Shown here: in pieces, positions 10,106-22,560 of the stretch
How positions within the stretch are numbered: position 1 is the first letter of the stretch
Layout of the letters: each line of letters begins with the position of its first letter
NCBI GenBank assembly: GCA_037974665.1
Contig: CM075778.1
Coordinates: forward strand, 6,251,001 to 6,315,000
DNA length: 64,000 nt
Direction of reading: 5' to 3'
Source of the DNA: Ehretia macrophylla
Lineage: Eukaryota > Streptophyta > Magnoliopsida > Boraginales > Ehretiaceae
The notes under the pieces: model-generated
Databases searched by the model: none
What the model was told of the DNA's origin: nothing
Seen by the model: the letters and a program-made list of their open reading frames with translations, nothing else
Position numbers and translations under genes: made by a program

Positions 10106-10575
10106 TGACGAGGGGTTCCCGAGCTGATCTAAGTGAGCCGACCATTCCGAGCTGAGACGGGCTAATCCGCGCTCCACTAACAGCGCGTTCAGCTCAATGC
10201 CCAACCTAGATGACTGACCCGACCCCGTTAACCCCGACCTCAGTTCCAGCTGTTCCGATGGGACGTAAAGCACTGATGGGACATAAAGCTGCATCGCATT
10301 AAATGCCGTCAGACTCAAACTTAGTATAAATAGAGCTCAACCCTCTTCATTTAAGGGATCTCGCTATTAAATACTCTCAGCTACTTTACCAGCTCGGGCA
10401 TACTAATCATTCGCACGCTTGAGGGGAAAATCCGGGTCGTCACCCCGCCTTTTCCTTACTTTCCTTGTGCAGGTCAGATAGCCGACCAAGAAAGGGCAGC
10501 TCGGAGGCGGACCTGAGAAGTCCAGCTCGGCTAGAGCAGCTCCCAAATTCAACTGTGAGATTTTCAACCTCGACA
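10106..10575 (+). repeat. 3' LTR of Tat element 1
   Basis: 470 bp, same ends as the 5' LTR. There are eight differences from it (seven transitions, one T/G transversion), consistent with a young insertion and cytosine deamination. It is followed by the right copy of the target duplication, ATGGG (10576-10580). Confidence 0.95.
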
Positions 10576-10736
10576 ATGGGGAAATAGAAAATTTTTATAA
10601 GAAGACCAATAAAGAAAAATTATACGATGTAAAAGGTGGAAAAAATGAAAGAATATGTAAAAACTTGCACAAAAAATTAATTTATACGATGTAAAAGGTT
10701 GTGCACAATAATACTATGTTTGCATAGTTTACTTGA

Positions 10737-11229
10737 GGAAAAATTGTGCAAATGGTATTTATTGTTTTTCAAAAATGTTAAATTCGTCTCTATTGTTCAA
10801 AATTAGCTAATTTAGTCCAAATTATTTTTGAAAAAACTTTAATTTAGTGACAATTTTTTCATTGAGGACTAATTTAATTTTTATATAAAAATAATGGGGA
10901 CTAAATTAAAATTTATTGGAAAATAATTTTTTCATTGAAGACTAATTTAAAATTTATATAAAAATAATGGGAACTAAATTAATTTTTTTCGAGAAATAAT
11001 AGAGATTAAATTAGTTAATTTTAAATAATAGGTATTAAATTGACTAATTTTAAACAATAAGAACCAGTTTATTTTATTTTTTAAATAATAGAGACTAAAT
11101 TAATTAATTTTGAACAATAAGAATGTATTTAAATTTTTAAAAAAATAATAGAGACTAAATTGACTAATTTTAAATAATAAAAATAAATTTAAAATTTTAA
11201 AAAACGGGGACCATTTGTGCAATTTTTCC
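10737..11229. mobile_element. Foldback element, second copy of family
   Basis: Terminal inverted repeats GGAAAAATTGTGCAAATGGT (10737) and ACCATTTGTGCAATTTTTCC (ending 11229) are exact complements. The interior is made of inverted and repeated 'GGGACTAAATTAATTTTT' type motifs. Flanks TTTACTTGA (10728-10736) and TGTACTTAA (11230-11238) match at 7 of 9 positions, a plausible aged 9 bp target duplication as made by Mutator-like elements. Non-coding. Confidence 0.75.
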
Positions 11230-11238
11230 TGTACTTAA

Positions 11239-12189
11239 CACACGCAAGCCATAGCCCATTAAGAGGTCAATAATGCTGAAAATATTCAGACGTTTTGGAT
11301 GACAGAAATTCCGCCCTCATTTTATTTACTCACATGTGAGCTTTTTTCTTTTCAAAAAATAGATTCATATAAAAATAGTAAAATACAATACCAGTCAAAA
11401 AATTGCGAATGGTTTTCATCCAACCTATAGGCAATAATAAAAAACAAAAAACTGTCCATTGAAATAATAATATACATCATAAAAAATTGTCTATTACCCG
11501 TCAAGAACAAAAGACCGTATCGACTAATAAAATATGAGAAAGCAACATCAATAAACATCACGACATCCACCTAACATCATCCTCAACTACTTAGACACAA
11601 ATAGAAAAAACCCACAACTTCTCACCACATTAACCATATCAAACTCGTAATCAACTAGCAAAGATAAAGCTCGTAAATTGGGACATGCAACAAAATACCC
11701 ATAAAAATTGGATAATATAGGCTGGTAATAACCTATTTTGTGGTAAATTTTTTTAATTTTAAACCATAATTTTAATAATTATTGTAAAAAAGAAAAATAA
11801 AAATTGGGACATGTCAACTCATCGGAGTAACCTGCTCGAAAAGTCAAAACTCTTGTTTGCAAAAAGTATGACGGACTGAAACAACAATCACATGAGATGA
11901 ACCCTATATATGTGGGGTCTATCCCATGTATTAAAGAGATTGACGATCAATCAGACTTTTTGAACAATTTTCATCTTATTTGTCACATTTGACACAAGAA
12001 AAAAAAAACAGTAAAAAATAATTAGAAATTACGAACCCCGTCAAAGATATAAAAGAAACCGTTAACCACCGGGGCATATCTGCAAAATGAACATTTTTCC
12101 CTTTTTACCAAACGATCCAGCTTAGTTCCACTTTTTCAAAATCTCACAAAACAACCCCCAAAAAAAGTACACACACAACACCCACTAAA
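11239..12189. other. Intergenic DNA upstream of CENP-C, no gene seen
   Basis: AT-rich, no convincing coding sequence. The last 150 bp probably contain the CENP-C promoter. No clear TATA box was recognised. Confidence 0.5.
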
Positions 12190-12230
12190 ACCCGCTAAAA
12201 ACACCCACTCCGCCTCTTTTCTCTCAACGG
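12059..12230 (+). promoter_or_regulatory. Candidate mitosis-specific (MSA-like) motifs upstream of CENP-C
   Basis: Two AACGG cores occur in the probable promoter or 5' untranslated region: CCGTT at 12059-12063 (reverse orientation, in AAACCGTTAA) and CTCAACGGTT (core 12226-12230). MSA elements bound by three-repeat MYB factors drive G2/M expression in plants, which would suit a kinetochore gene. The matches are partial, so this is a weak inference. Confidence 0.3.
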
Positions 12231-13038
12231 TTTTGAAATCGAACCGGAGATGCGAAGAAGATGGCCAGCGAACCACTGCAATCTGTGGTGAAATTTTCTA
12301 ATTTCTCTCTCTAATTTTACTAACCCTAGCTCCATTTTCTCCATAACTAAATGTGTGTGTTTGTGTGTTTGTCTTTTTCATATCCTATTGAAATGGATGA
12401 GAGGTAATTTCTAGTTGTTCATTTGTTTCGTTTCAGAATTTTCTGGAAAGTTTGACTATTATCGAGCACGGTAAATAAATAAAATAAACCTCCCTAACAC
12501 GTCCCATCACGTGCAAACAAATATTTTATTTCTTTTATTGAGCTTTGCACGTGAAAATATTATTTTTTAAACGGCTAGTGGCGAGACTCAAATCCAAGAG
12601 CTTTTCCCAAACTGGTTCTGATTGCAATATCTAAACGTTGTCACGTAAATTGACCGCCTTATCTAAAAAGGCTAAGTTTAATTTGGTAGAAAAAAGAATT
12701 TATTTTATAATTTAAACGCCTCTAACAATTACATTGTTTCTAAAGTGTTCTGTTAGCTCATTATATATTTATCTGGTGAAGTTAGTATAAGAACAAAGTT
12801 AATTTAAGTGCGGTTATGGTTGCAATTCTTCGTAGTTTAAGTATATAGTTGTGTTTATTGGTACATATTGAGTTACTCTTTTGAGTGTAAGTAGTGTGTG
12901 TGTTTGTACATCGTGAAGACTTTGGACCATAATAATTGAGGGTTTTGTTGTTGGAGTTGTAATTACTGTTTGTTTGAATTGTGTTTGTGAGAAAGGAGAG
13001 AAAAAGTTGACTGTGATTTGATTTCTATTACTTTCGTG

Positions 13039-16000
13039 ATGGATCAAAAGGGAATGAGGAGCCCTGAGAAGTTACTGGAGGAGTCGAAGGGAATTTTTAA
13101 TGGCGGGTTAGAAGTTTTGAACTCGAACTTTGCAGAATTTGCAGCGTCATTGGGTATTGGTGATGCTACTCTGCCAAAGGGCAATGAGAAGCCCCAAGAA
13201 AGAAGGCCTGGCCTTGGGCGTAAGAGGGCTCGATTTTCTTTGAAGCCTAATTCGAGGTAGTGATTATGATTTCAACGCATAATTTTTTTTGGAATTAGTG
13301 CTTTTATGAGAAATACTCGCAGCCTTTAATGATGTGATGTGGCTTAAATACAGTCAGCCTTCTGAGAGTTTGGAGCCAAGTTTGAACATTGATCAGTTGC
13401 AAGACCCAGAAGAATTTTTCTCAGCTGTCGAAAAGCTTGAAAGTAAATATTATTCATTGGCCTTAATGTGCCTGCTTGCAAGTATTTGCATGTGGCTGTC
13501 TTCTTAATTTACGCTTGGTTTTCAATCTTTTTTTTTTTTTTTCTGGAATTTTTCATCAGATGCCAAAAAGGAAATAGAAAGACAGAAGGTTGGCAGTATC
13601 CCTGTTTTGAATGATTACGATGTTTCACAGAATGCAAGGCGAAGACGACCAGGGATTTTGGGGTATATTTTTTGATTCTTTGAGATATCTTCTTAACGTT
13701 GTTTAGTCATATACTCCCCATATTTGAATTTTAAAAATCTCAAAGTTAGGGAAAGCATTAATCCCATCAAATTGCAGGAAATCTGTTACTTACAAACATC
13801 GTTACTCCTCTGTATTGTCTGAAAATGAAGAGACATTGATATCCTCTCAAGAGTTGTTGGAGCCCCATATTCTCAGTACACCTAATTCTGAACCGCATGA
13901 GAACACAGTTGATTCTGATGTTGAGCTAGGGGAGATTGATGTGGCAGGTTAGTGGATGTTAATGAAGTGAGAAGACTATTTGATGTAAAATATTCTTTAC
14001 TAGTAGCTGTCTGGATATACATTTAATTTTATCTATTAATGTGTTAACCTATCCTGTTATCTGTGGAGCAGCAATCATAAAGACCGAAAACAGAGTCCAT
14101 AAAATTTTGGATGAATTACTTTCTAGTAACAGTGAAGATTTAGATGGGGATGGGGCTGTATCTCTCTTGCAAGAGCGATTGCAAATCAAACCAATTGAAC
14201 TAAGCACATTATCTATTCCTGATTTTCATGATATTGGAAGGACTGATTACATGGCTTTGGGAAAAAGCTTAGCAAAGGCTCGGAGGACTTCATTAGATTT
14301 GCAAAATGTGTTGAAAGGTACAAGTAAGGAAACACCTGTAAATCACAAGCAGATGGAAGAAAGTGCGGGCAGTTCTGTAGCTTCACCCACTCCACCCAAA
14401 AGTCCATTTGCTTCGATATCTTTGTTGAAAAAGCGCATTTTGCCATCGAATCCATTGAGAGATCCATTTTCACCACTCAATGTTGATCTTTCGACACCCT
14501 GCAATCTTTCTTCTGTTAATCAAGTTGACAGTCAATCTGATGAGATTAATGGTATTAAACAATTCAGCCTTTCCGGCAAGTTGGAGTCACTAACTGAAGA
14601 TGAAATCATAACACCAACAGTTTCTAATAAGCCCTCTGAGAAGGTTATAACTGGAGGTTTAGATGGTCTGGCTGATCAGCCCATGAATAAGAGCTCGAGC
14701 AGACCGAACCCTTGTTTAGAGGTTAGGCCAAATGAATCTCATGGAAACTTGGGGGTTTCTCATGATAGCGATATAATGAAAGGAAAGAGTATGGCCGTGC
14801 AGAATACAGAAACTACTGAAAATGATGATCTCATGGACGGACCTGACCAGATGGAAAAAAATGTAAGCGTTTCTAGATATATCTGTTTAGTATAGTTTCA
14901 ATAGATGATGGAAATCCTGATAGTGAAATCTTATTTTGTTCTCACAAAGCAGGTTGAAGATGGTCCAAGTCAAGTAGTGTCTTCTGCGAATAAACATATT
15001 AGTGGGGATGATTCAACCAACTCTGCTTCTGTGACTGATGGTCATAAATCCAGCCAAATGGTGGAGAATGTAATTTTTCTTACCTTTTCTAAGGAACTCA
15101 TACTCTATGGAACTTGACAATTTTGTCCAGATGTCAGGGCTTTCTTGAAATTTTATGAAATGCAGGATGACAACATGACATCAGCAGCATTTTCTGCACA
15201 TGTGGATATCAATATTGAGGAGTTAACAATTCCTGGAAACTTGAACAGCAATCAAAGGTTATCTGGTATGTCTTGGCCTCCACCTGCCATCTTAACTAGC
15301 TTTCCTGCACCAGAGTGACATTTGTCCAATATAGCAAGCCGTTTGTGTGTCTGTGTCTCCCCCAACGCCTTTTTTGATGAGGTGCTGTGACTCAACCTTT
15401 ATTGTCAATGTCTCTTCACAATAATTCTGATGGAGAAAATACCAATTCAGATGGAATGGATTCGAACTGGAGTCAAAAAGAGAAATTATGTGATCTGGCA
15501 AAGGATTTTATTTAGGGGAAATAGTTTGTCCATTAATTAGAAAATTAAAAAAGAAAGATAGACCCTTGACGTCGGCTCTTTGCCTCATGGTTTACAGGAC
15601 ATGCAAGGTTGATGTAGCCCATTTGATATCTTTGTATCTGAGAATCAACAAATTCGACTTTGCATTGTTCTTCACCTCTGACTACTCAATAGCTCCTTGA
15701 GTTTTCTATTTTGAGGTCTATCCTGTAGAGGTACTCAAATTGGATCAGTGCTATTCATAGCTATTATATTGACACCAAAGATGAGTTAGACCCAATGCTT
15801 TTTATCTGTCCTAAAATGGACACAAATTGTGACCCTGATCTTGCAGATTTTTGGAATTCAGCTGGTTTGCCAGCCGATTTTGCAACCATTCAGTTATTAC
15901 ATGATGTCATAATTTGTTTGAGCTAGCAGATACTTTTCACTGAAGACAGTTTTCTTTCTCTATCCCCTAGTAATAATAAGTAGATAGGTGGATCTGGATT

Positions 16001-18269
16001 CTTGATGGAATTAATTCTTCTCTTTCTCAAAGTTCTAATTATAATTTTTCCTTTGCCTTCCATCTGACAGACGAATCACATCTTGCCACTACCAACAACT
16101 GCACTATGGATGTCCCACTCACTGTGCAGGAAAATGATTCAGAAAGAGAAACTGAGGTCATCTCCTTTCTTGGCGGTTATCTTTGTTTATTCTCTTTGAT
16201 TCGTATTGTTTGCAATCCACAATCCTAAAATCTATGTCAGCTCAATTCATTGTCTTTTAATTAGTGAGTTTAACATGGGCTGTGGAGATAAGAGTTTTTC
16301 GTCAATGCAGGGACTTTTCCTTACATAATATGGGCAGTAGAGATAAGATTTTTCTCTCTTTTCTTCTTCAGATAACAGTTGATATGTAGTTGTCTACGTA
16401 CAAGTAGTTGCATACTTCCCTGTGATGTATGTAATCACATTCAAAAGCTGCTGTCTTGCTCACTTGTTTGGATCGGGAACCTGATGATTCTAGATACTTC
16501 TCCATGTAACGGTTCTGTGAATCAGTTTTCTTGCAACAAAAGTGAGAGAATAATTGAGTAATAGGTGGTAGGCTGTTTCCAGAAATTTTCATGTTACTGT
16601 CCCCTAACTTGTTCACTGTGGAACATATTTTATTTAGGCTCAGATGACTCTGCAAGGTTGATTTGGAGATGTGAAATTCAAGAGCCTCACTATTTTGTAA
16701 CAAACCAGAATGCAGAGATCATTTGACTCTAGCTGTTCCACCCCCATTTCTTTTCCTTTTGTTGCCTTTACCATGGGCTACACCTAGGTACTCAATGACT
16801 GGACATTGAAGTAGCTTTTATACTTTTAATGTATTATCACTTTCATTGGGCAAGCCATTGTTTAACTTTGGGTTCCAGAATGCGAAAGGCAGATACGAAA
16901 TGATGATAGCATGGTGATGATGGCGTGATTCCTTTTTAGTTGTTTTGTCTTTTTAAATTCTCATATGTCACCATCTTAGTAAGTTGCAAACAATATCTGT
17001 CTTTTAATGGTCCTGACTTGATGGTGCTTTATGTTTTGTTGAAATTCAGAAGGCTCCATCCAAGAATGGACAACAGAAGAGGAAAAGACCTCCAGTTGGC
17101 ATGCATGAAAGAAGAATTCTTTCCCTTAGGCCATCTATTGCAGGTGTTATTTATGCATCGAAGTGCTAAAGAATTTTTTTATCATGTCTTCTTTTGGTTA
17201 AATTTCTTATTCAAATGTTGATGGTACAGATGCTGGCACTTTCTTTGAAAGTGGAATGAGGAGGAGTAAAAGAATCAAGATGAGACCTTTAGAATATTGG
17301 AAAGGAGAAAGGTTCTTATATGGACGTGTTAACGATAGTAAGTATTTTCCTATGTTGCATATCTTGTTTCTTGGTTACTGAGTCTTTTCCATTCTACATA
17401 TTATTGACTTTCTTGGTCCAAGTTTCATCATATTTTTTCCATGAATATCTCATCCGGCTCTTAGTGGAAGAAAAGAAAAGGGAAAGGGAAATTAGATGCG
17501 TATGTTCTCTTTATCATGATTGGAGAACCCCTCTGCATGGCAAAATGGAAAAAGAAAAAAAAAGAAAGTTAGAGTGCCCCCTATAAATACTGCATCTGAA
17601 TTCTTTCTTTATTAATATTCCCATCTTATTTAAGTTGCTGAATCTCTAGTTTTGTTTTTGTAAGGAGTTTGATTGCTTTCTCAGATTCATAACTTTCTAT
17701 ATTGGTGCATAAGCTGCACAAAGTTATCGTGTATTCTTTAGATGACCTTGAGCACTTCCCTATTTTGCATTTGAATAGTTTTTTGAAGTTTGAGTTCTCA
17801 ATATCGTTTATGATTACAATTCTTTAGAAAAAGAAGAAATTTAATTTTTCTCTATATATTGGGTTTGGTGGTTTCTTACTTTCTTTAATCAATTACCATA
17901 TACTCATAACAAGAAGGGTGGTAGGCAACATATGTTTGCTTTCTGGTGGTCACCTCCACTAATCTTTCTATAATTTCTGATTATCACCGGGGTCTTATTG
18001 CTCCATCTTTTGAAATTCTTAATGATTTCTGTCCTTGACTATCTCTTCTTGATATATCATCTTCAACTATAAGATCCTCTTTGCATTCTCCTTTGTGGTT
18101 TGGTAGCTCATGCAGCTGGTGGATTTGTTTGAATTTGTGGTCTGTTGCAGGCCTCAAGCTAATTGGATTGAGATATATATCTCCTTCCAAGGATGATGGA
18201 AAACTGAAGGTGAAGTCTTACATTTCAGATGTATGTAACGAGCTACTTGAGCTTGCAGCGAAGCATTGA
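13039..18269 (+). CDS. CENPC: Centromere protein C (CENP-C), inner kinetochore
   Basis: CENP-C binds centromeric CENH3 nucleosomes and links them to the outer kinetochore in the nucleus. Exons by eye: 13039-13256, 13354-13442, 13560-13662, 13778-13947, 14072-14862, 14953-15069, 15166-15265, 16071-16156, 17050-17143, 17230-17337, 18151-18269, all GT-AG and in frame, 664 aa. Diagnostic: the CENP-C motif in exon 10 (residues about 600-622) [20 protein letters not shown], and a short tail ending ELAAKH as in plant CENP-C. N-terminal plant blocks [16 protein letters not shown] (53-68) and [15 protein letters not shown] are also seen. A basic stretch NGQQKRKRP may be a nuclear signal. The start is the first in-frame ATG. 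Other plant CENP-C proteins have an extra N-terminal exon that I could not find (12261 ATG is a weak candidate). A small exon could be missed in the 0.9 kb gap after 16156. Confidence 0.92.
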
Positions 18270-19991
18270 CTCGGCCTATGGAAAGCACGTATCCTCCGTG
18301 GATCCAGTTGCTGGTAGTCTGTGTACCCTGGCCTTGGGAGAAATAACGTATGTGTATCTTTATACTTCGTAATGTTTGTATATGCAGTGCACCAAATTGC
18401 ATTAACTGTAGTAGTAGTTCCGATTTGACAATGCTGAATGATTTATGAAAACGTCTTTGTTTTCATGTTTTCATACTGCTGGAATTGTTTGAATTATGTC
18501 TTAAGTTTCTTTTCTCTCACCAAGTATGGGGACTCTTGATAATTGCTCGGATATAACACCTGCAGGGATGAAAACTTTTGCTGTTTTCCGGGTACCCGTC
18601 TTGACCCCAAACTACTAAAAAGAAAAGTAGACGTCTGATTTAAATGATCAGGTACAACATCACAACTAGGGTATCCGGATTAGATACCGTTATAGGAATT
18701 TTGACTTGTGATTCCCACGCGAATTGTGAAAGACAAAATATATGAAAATTTTCGAAGGACTCTGATCCTCTCATATAACAACATTATGTGAAGGAGATCA
18801 ATGGTAGTGAAATTATGAGACAATTGGTTTATCTTTATGTTGAATAGTTCATTTTATCATAACTGTATTAATTCATCACCATGTATTTTCTTACAACGTC
18901 GTGGGAATATAATATCTTTCTTTATGAATGTGTGCTTCATTGATTTCTGGATGAACTTCGTCATTCTTGTTTGGAAGTATAGCACATATACACTTGTCCA
19001 TGGTGACTTAGGGGTCGATTTTTCAGTGTTTCTAATGTATAGTAACTTCTTTCGTTTTTTCATTTTGTTTCTTGGTCATAATATGTAGTAATGAAGGTAC
19101 TTAGGTAAGATTTCGCTTGTATGGAGGAAACGAAAAGGATAATTCTGGACAAAAATAAGTGGCGTCAATAAATCAAATAACAAACGCACATAATAAAAAT
19201 GTACTTAATTTGGTTTGATTTGGTTATTTGAATAATGTATGGTAATTTCAATGTATTTATACTAATAGGAAAACTTTTTAATTAGTTTGGATTGATGTTA
19301 GTTTTTCACATTTTAGTCAGTTCTATACATGTAGATTTAATTAATCATATAAAAGACTGACCTATCAATCCATAAAAGACTGACCTATCAATCCAGACTA
19401 ATACAAAAACTTTCATATGACGCTTCAAACTAAAAGCTGACAATGCTTGATTTGATCTTAAATAAAGTCTTCTTAATCATCTTCTCAAGCAAGCAAACAT
19501 TACTTTTCCACAACTTCTTTTCCTTTTCATGAATAATAGTCAAATTGAAACTAAAACTTATTCAAAACTTCACGCTCATAGAAAAGAAATGTAGTTGAAT
19601 TTATACTTAATTAATTAATTTTTTAGGGTACAAAATTAACTAATCCTATTATACAAAGAGTGGTTGACTACTTAAAAGTTGTCACGTAGTGTGCTCTCAT
19701 CTATGCTTATAGAAAGAGTCGCTCATCTTTCTCTCTCTCCGAATCAATTAAATTTTCATTTTTTGATTGGTAAAAATTCGTGTATTAGATATCAAATATC
19801 TTATATATATAACAAAAGTAATATTACATTGAAAAAAATAAAAGTGTGAACAAGTGATATATAATAATGCTCGAAAGACATGACAACAAAAATTATATCA
19901 ATAATGATTAAATGCAAATTAACATTGTATGGATTCCAGAGAAAATAAAAAAAGGGAAGTTAGAAGAAAGAATTATAATGAAAATGAAACG
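18270..19991. other. CENP-C 3' flank and intergenic DNA
   Basis: The first 150-200 bp are probably the CENP-C 3' untranslated region. Beyond that the DNA is AT-rich with a short direct repeat (ATAAAAGACTGACCTATCAATCC twice at about 19349-19396, one unit split by a few bases). No gene was recognised. Confidence 0.5.
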
Positions 19992-20469
19992 TGACGAGGG
20001 GGACCCCGAGTTGAGGTATGACACCCACTCCGAGTTGAGGCGGGCTAATCCGAGTAAAGCCCAGCATATTCAACTAATGCCCAACCTGGATGCTAATCTG
20101 ACCTCACCCTGACCCAGGAAAACTCCGACCTCGGCAAACAACTATTCTGATGAGACATAAAGCCTTGATTGTACATAAAGATGCGCCGCATTAAATGCTG
20201 TCAGAGCAGAATTTAGTATAAATAGAGCTCCACCATTTCATTTCTAAGGTAACTACTCATTAAATGCTCTCAGCTACTTCGCCAGCTCAGACATACTAAT
20301 CATTCACACGCCTGAGGGGAAAATCTGGGTCATCACCCCGCCTTTTCTTTCCTTTTCCTTGTTCAAGTCAGGTAGCCAACCCGAAAATCTAGGTCGAGGA
20401 GTTGACCCATAAATCTAGCCCGGCAGGAGGAGCTTCCCAACCTCAACATCGAGATTCCTGATATCGACA
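19992..20469 (+). repeat. 5' LTR of Tat element 2
   Basis: 478 bp, begins TGACGAGGGGGACCCCGAGT and ends GATATCGACA, followed by a PBS-like TTTGACGCCGTTTGTGG. It is clearly related to the LTRs at 29860 and 41829 and more distantly to those of element 1. TATA box at about 20218 (AGTATAAATAGAGCTC). Confidence 0.9.
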
Positions 20470-20535
20470 GTTTGACGCCGTTTGTGGAGAAGAGTTCTTT
20501 CTATCACTCTTCTCACTACTCATTGAGAAACTATC

Positions 20536-21968
20536 ATGGTGCAAACTAGAAGCCACAACGCACCGGTAGAGGACTCACCTAACCCGGACGAGGACCTCAA
20601 AACCACACAGGTGTCTAGCTAAGATCCAACCCAAACCGACGTTGGAACGAGCTAGCGTATATACTTAGCCTCATAAACCAACCCCTCTGCAGAGGGAGGC
20701 CTCAACTCCAGCCTATCACCGGAGATGAGGATTATGCTCGGGATGTTCCAGGAACTAAAGGAGCAGGTAGCCCGGCTAGTCGCGGAACCCCTAGTTCCAC
20801 AAGCAGCTACGCCGTGGCCCACGCGTCCACAGTTCCGTAGCCCCGGGGCGAACCCGAGCGCAAGACGGAGAAGGCTCCCTGGAGCCGGAGGCGAGGCCTG
20901 TGGAGGCGAGAGGCAAAAGGGCGGCCTAGGCTGACCCCGAGCAGGCCAAGACCGTGGTTGCCATAGCCAAGGTCATTAACCAGCTCGGCGTAAGCCACTC
21001 TCACCCGAGGTACTGGCAACGCCATTGCCCACCGGTAATCGGATGCCCAACTTGGCCATCTACAATGGGGACGGGAACCCAGCCAGCCACCTGCTCAACT
21101 TCGATCACCATATGACTCTGCATGATATGACCAACCTCATGAAGACGAAGACATTCCTGACCACTCTGGTTGGCAATGCATTGGACTGGTTCCAAAAAAT
21201 TCGTCCCAGCCCTATTGCAAGTTTTCATCAACTGGATGAGGCTTTCCTCTCCCGCTTCGCTGGAAGCCGACGTGTAACACGTCACACTTCGTCATTGTTA
21301 TCGGTGAAACAGCATAGAGGAGAAAGATTGAGGGCTTACATCGCCCGATTCAATGAAGAGACTCTCAGGATCCCCAACCTAGAGGATTCCATGGCATTAA
21401 TGGCCTACCAAAGTGGGCTTAGGTCAGGCCCCCTTACATCCTCCTTGGCCATCGACCCTGTGGATACCGTAGCGAGCTGATGGTACGGGCGGAAGGGTAC
21501 ATACACTCGGAAGAAATCCATCAGATAAAGAGAGATGATGAGAAGGAGAAGGAAGCAAGTAAGAAGGGAGAGACCTCCTGAGCCCAACGTGGGAGTAAGA
21601 TCCAAAATGACCGAGGCAAGCAGCCTCAGCAGCAGAAGCAGAACCCCCGGTTCACTATATTCACTCCCCTTAACACCACGATGGAGGAGATCCTGATGGA
21701 GATCCTGATGGAGATCCAGTACCAGAACTATCTGCCTCCAGCCCCAAAGATGAAAGGCCGACCTGAGAAGCACAATAGGACCAAGTATTGCCGCTACCAT
21801 ATGGACTACGGCCATACCACCGAGGAGTGCAAAGACTTGAAATAGGAGATTGAAACACTAATAGCCCGAGCTCACCTCCGGAGGTATGTAGATCAACAAC
21901 CAATCTGGAATCACGATCAGAGAGATACGGAGAGAAGTCCACCCAGGCGACAGGCTTGGGGTGGATGT
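20536..21968 (+). pseudogene. Tat element 2 gag
   Basis: Starts MVQTRSHNAPVEDSPNPDED at the first ATG after the leader. Stops in the N-terminal part and frame changes near 20930 and 21480 break it. The Retrotrans_gag core is clear at 21025-21480 (NGDGNPASHLLNFDHHMTLH, FLSRFAGSRR, LRAYIARFNEETLRIPNLED). A knuckle-like CRYHMDYGHTTEECKDLK follows at about 21790-21843, then a stop. It would package element RNA if intact. Confidence 0.85.
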
Positions 21969-22560
21969 TTGGCTGTGATTAAGACCATTGCAAGAGGATT
22001 GGCATCGGGTGGAAAAACCTTGGCTGGCAGGAAGGGTTATGTTCGAGCTGGAAGGGAGTATGGGCCAGCTCGGGGTCCAGTCCCAGAGATGGAGGAGCTC
22101 ACTTTCTCCTCAGAAGACTTGGAGGGTGTGATATTGCCCTATGACGATCCACTGGTGATCAATGCTAAAATAGCCAACTTCACCGTGAAGAGGCTGATGG
22201 TGGATACTGGGAGCTCGGCATAAGTCTTGTTCCTTAGAGCTTTTGAGCAGATGGGGTTGGACAGGAGTCGACTCAAGCCATTGAGGGGCACTTTAGCTGG
22301 TTTCACTGGGCAAGCCCACCGAGTCGAAGGGGTAATCAACCTCCCGCTGAAATTGGAGGACGGAGACAAAACGGGTTTCGATGTAAGCCAACTTCATTGT
22401 GATGGATTGCAACTCCACTTACAATGGGATCTTAGGCCGGGTGGCACTCAACCATTTCAGGGCCGTCCCTTCAACTTACCACCAGGCCCTGAAATTCCCA
22501 ACCCTGGCCTGCACGACTACCATTCATGGAGCCCAGCTCTCAGCTCGGGAATGTTATGAA
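21969..22560 (+). pseudogene. Tat element 2 aspartic protease
   Basis: Retropepsin-type region with the active-site motif LMVDTGSSA (about 22195-22221), immediately followed by an in-frame TAA. Conserved context DDPLVINAKIANFTVKR lies upstream and LDRSRLKPLRGTLAGFTGQA downstream. A frame change near 22400 leads into the RT frame. Confidence 0.85.

Larger units (their letters stand above)
3180..10575 (+). mobile_element. Ty3/gypsy Tat-lineage LTR retrotransposon 1, gag/protease deleted
   Basis: This insertion has both ends intact: 470 bp LTRs (TG...CA) at each end, flanked by the perfect 5 bp target duplication ATGGG at 3175-3179 and 10576-10580. Order inside: PBS, a deletion scar where gag and protease should be, RT, RNase H, second RNase H, integrase, short tandem repeats, an antisense gene, polypurine tract. 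Placement in the Tat lineage rests on the two RNase H domains, the lack of a chromodomain and the extra antisense ORF between integrase and 3' LTR. The LTRs differ at 8 positions (about 1.7%), so the insertion is recent. It cannot make Gag and would need help in trans. Confidence 0.93.

Noticed and set aside
16876-16920. Extra CENP-C exon (AATGCGAAAGGCAGATACG...) after TTCCAG
   Set aside because: No donor gives a continued frame; exons 16071-16156 and 17050-17143 already join in phase 0.
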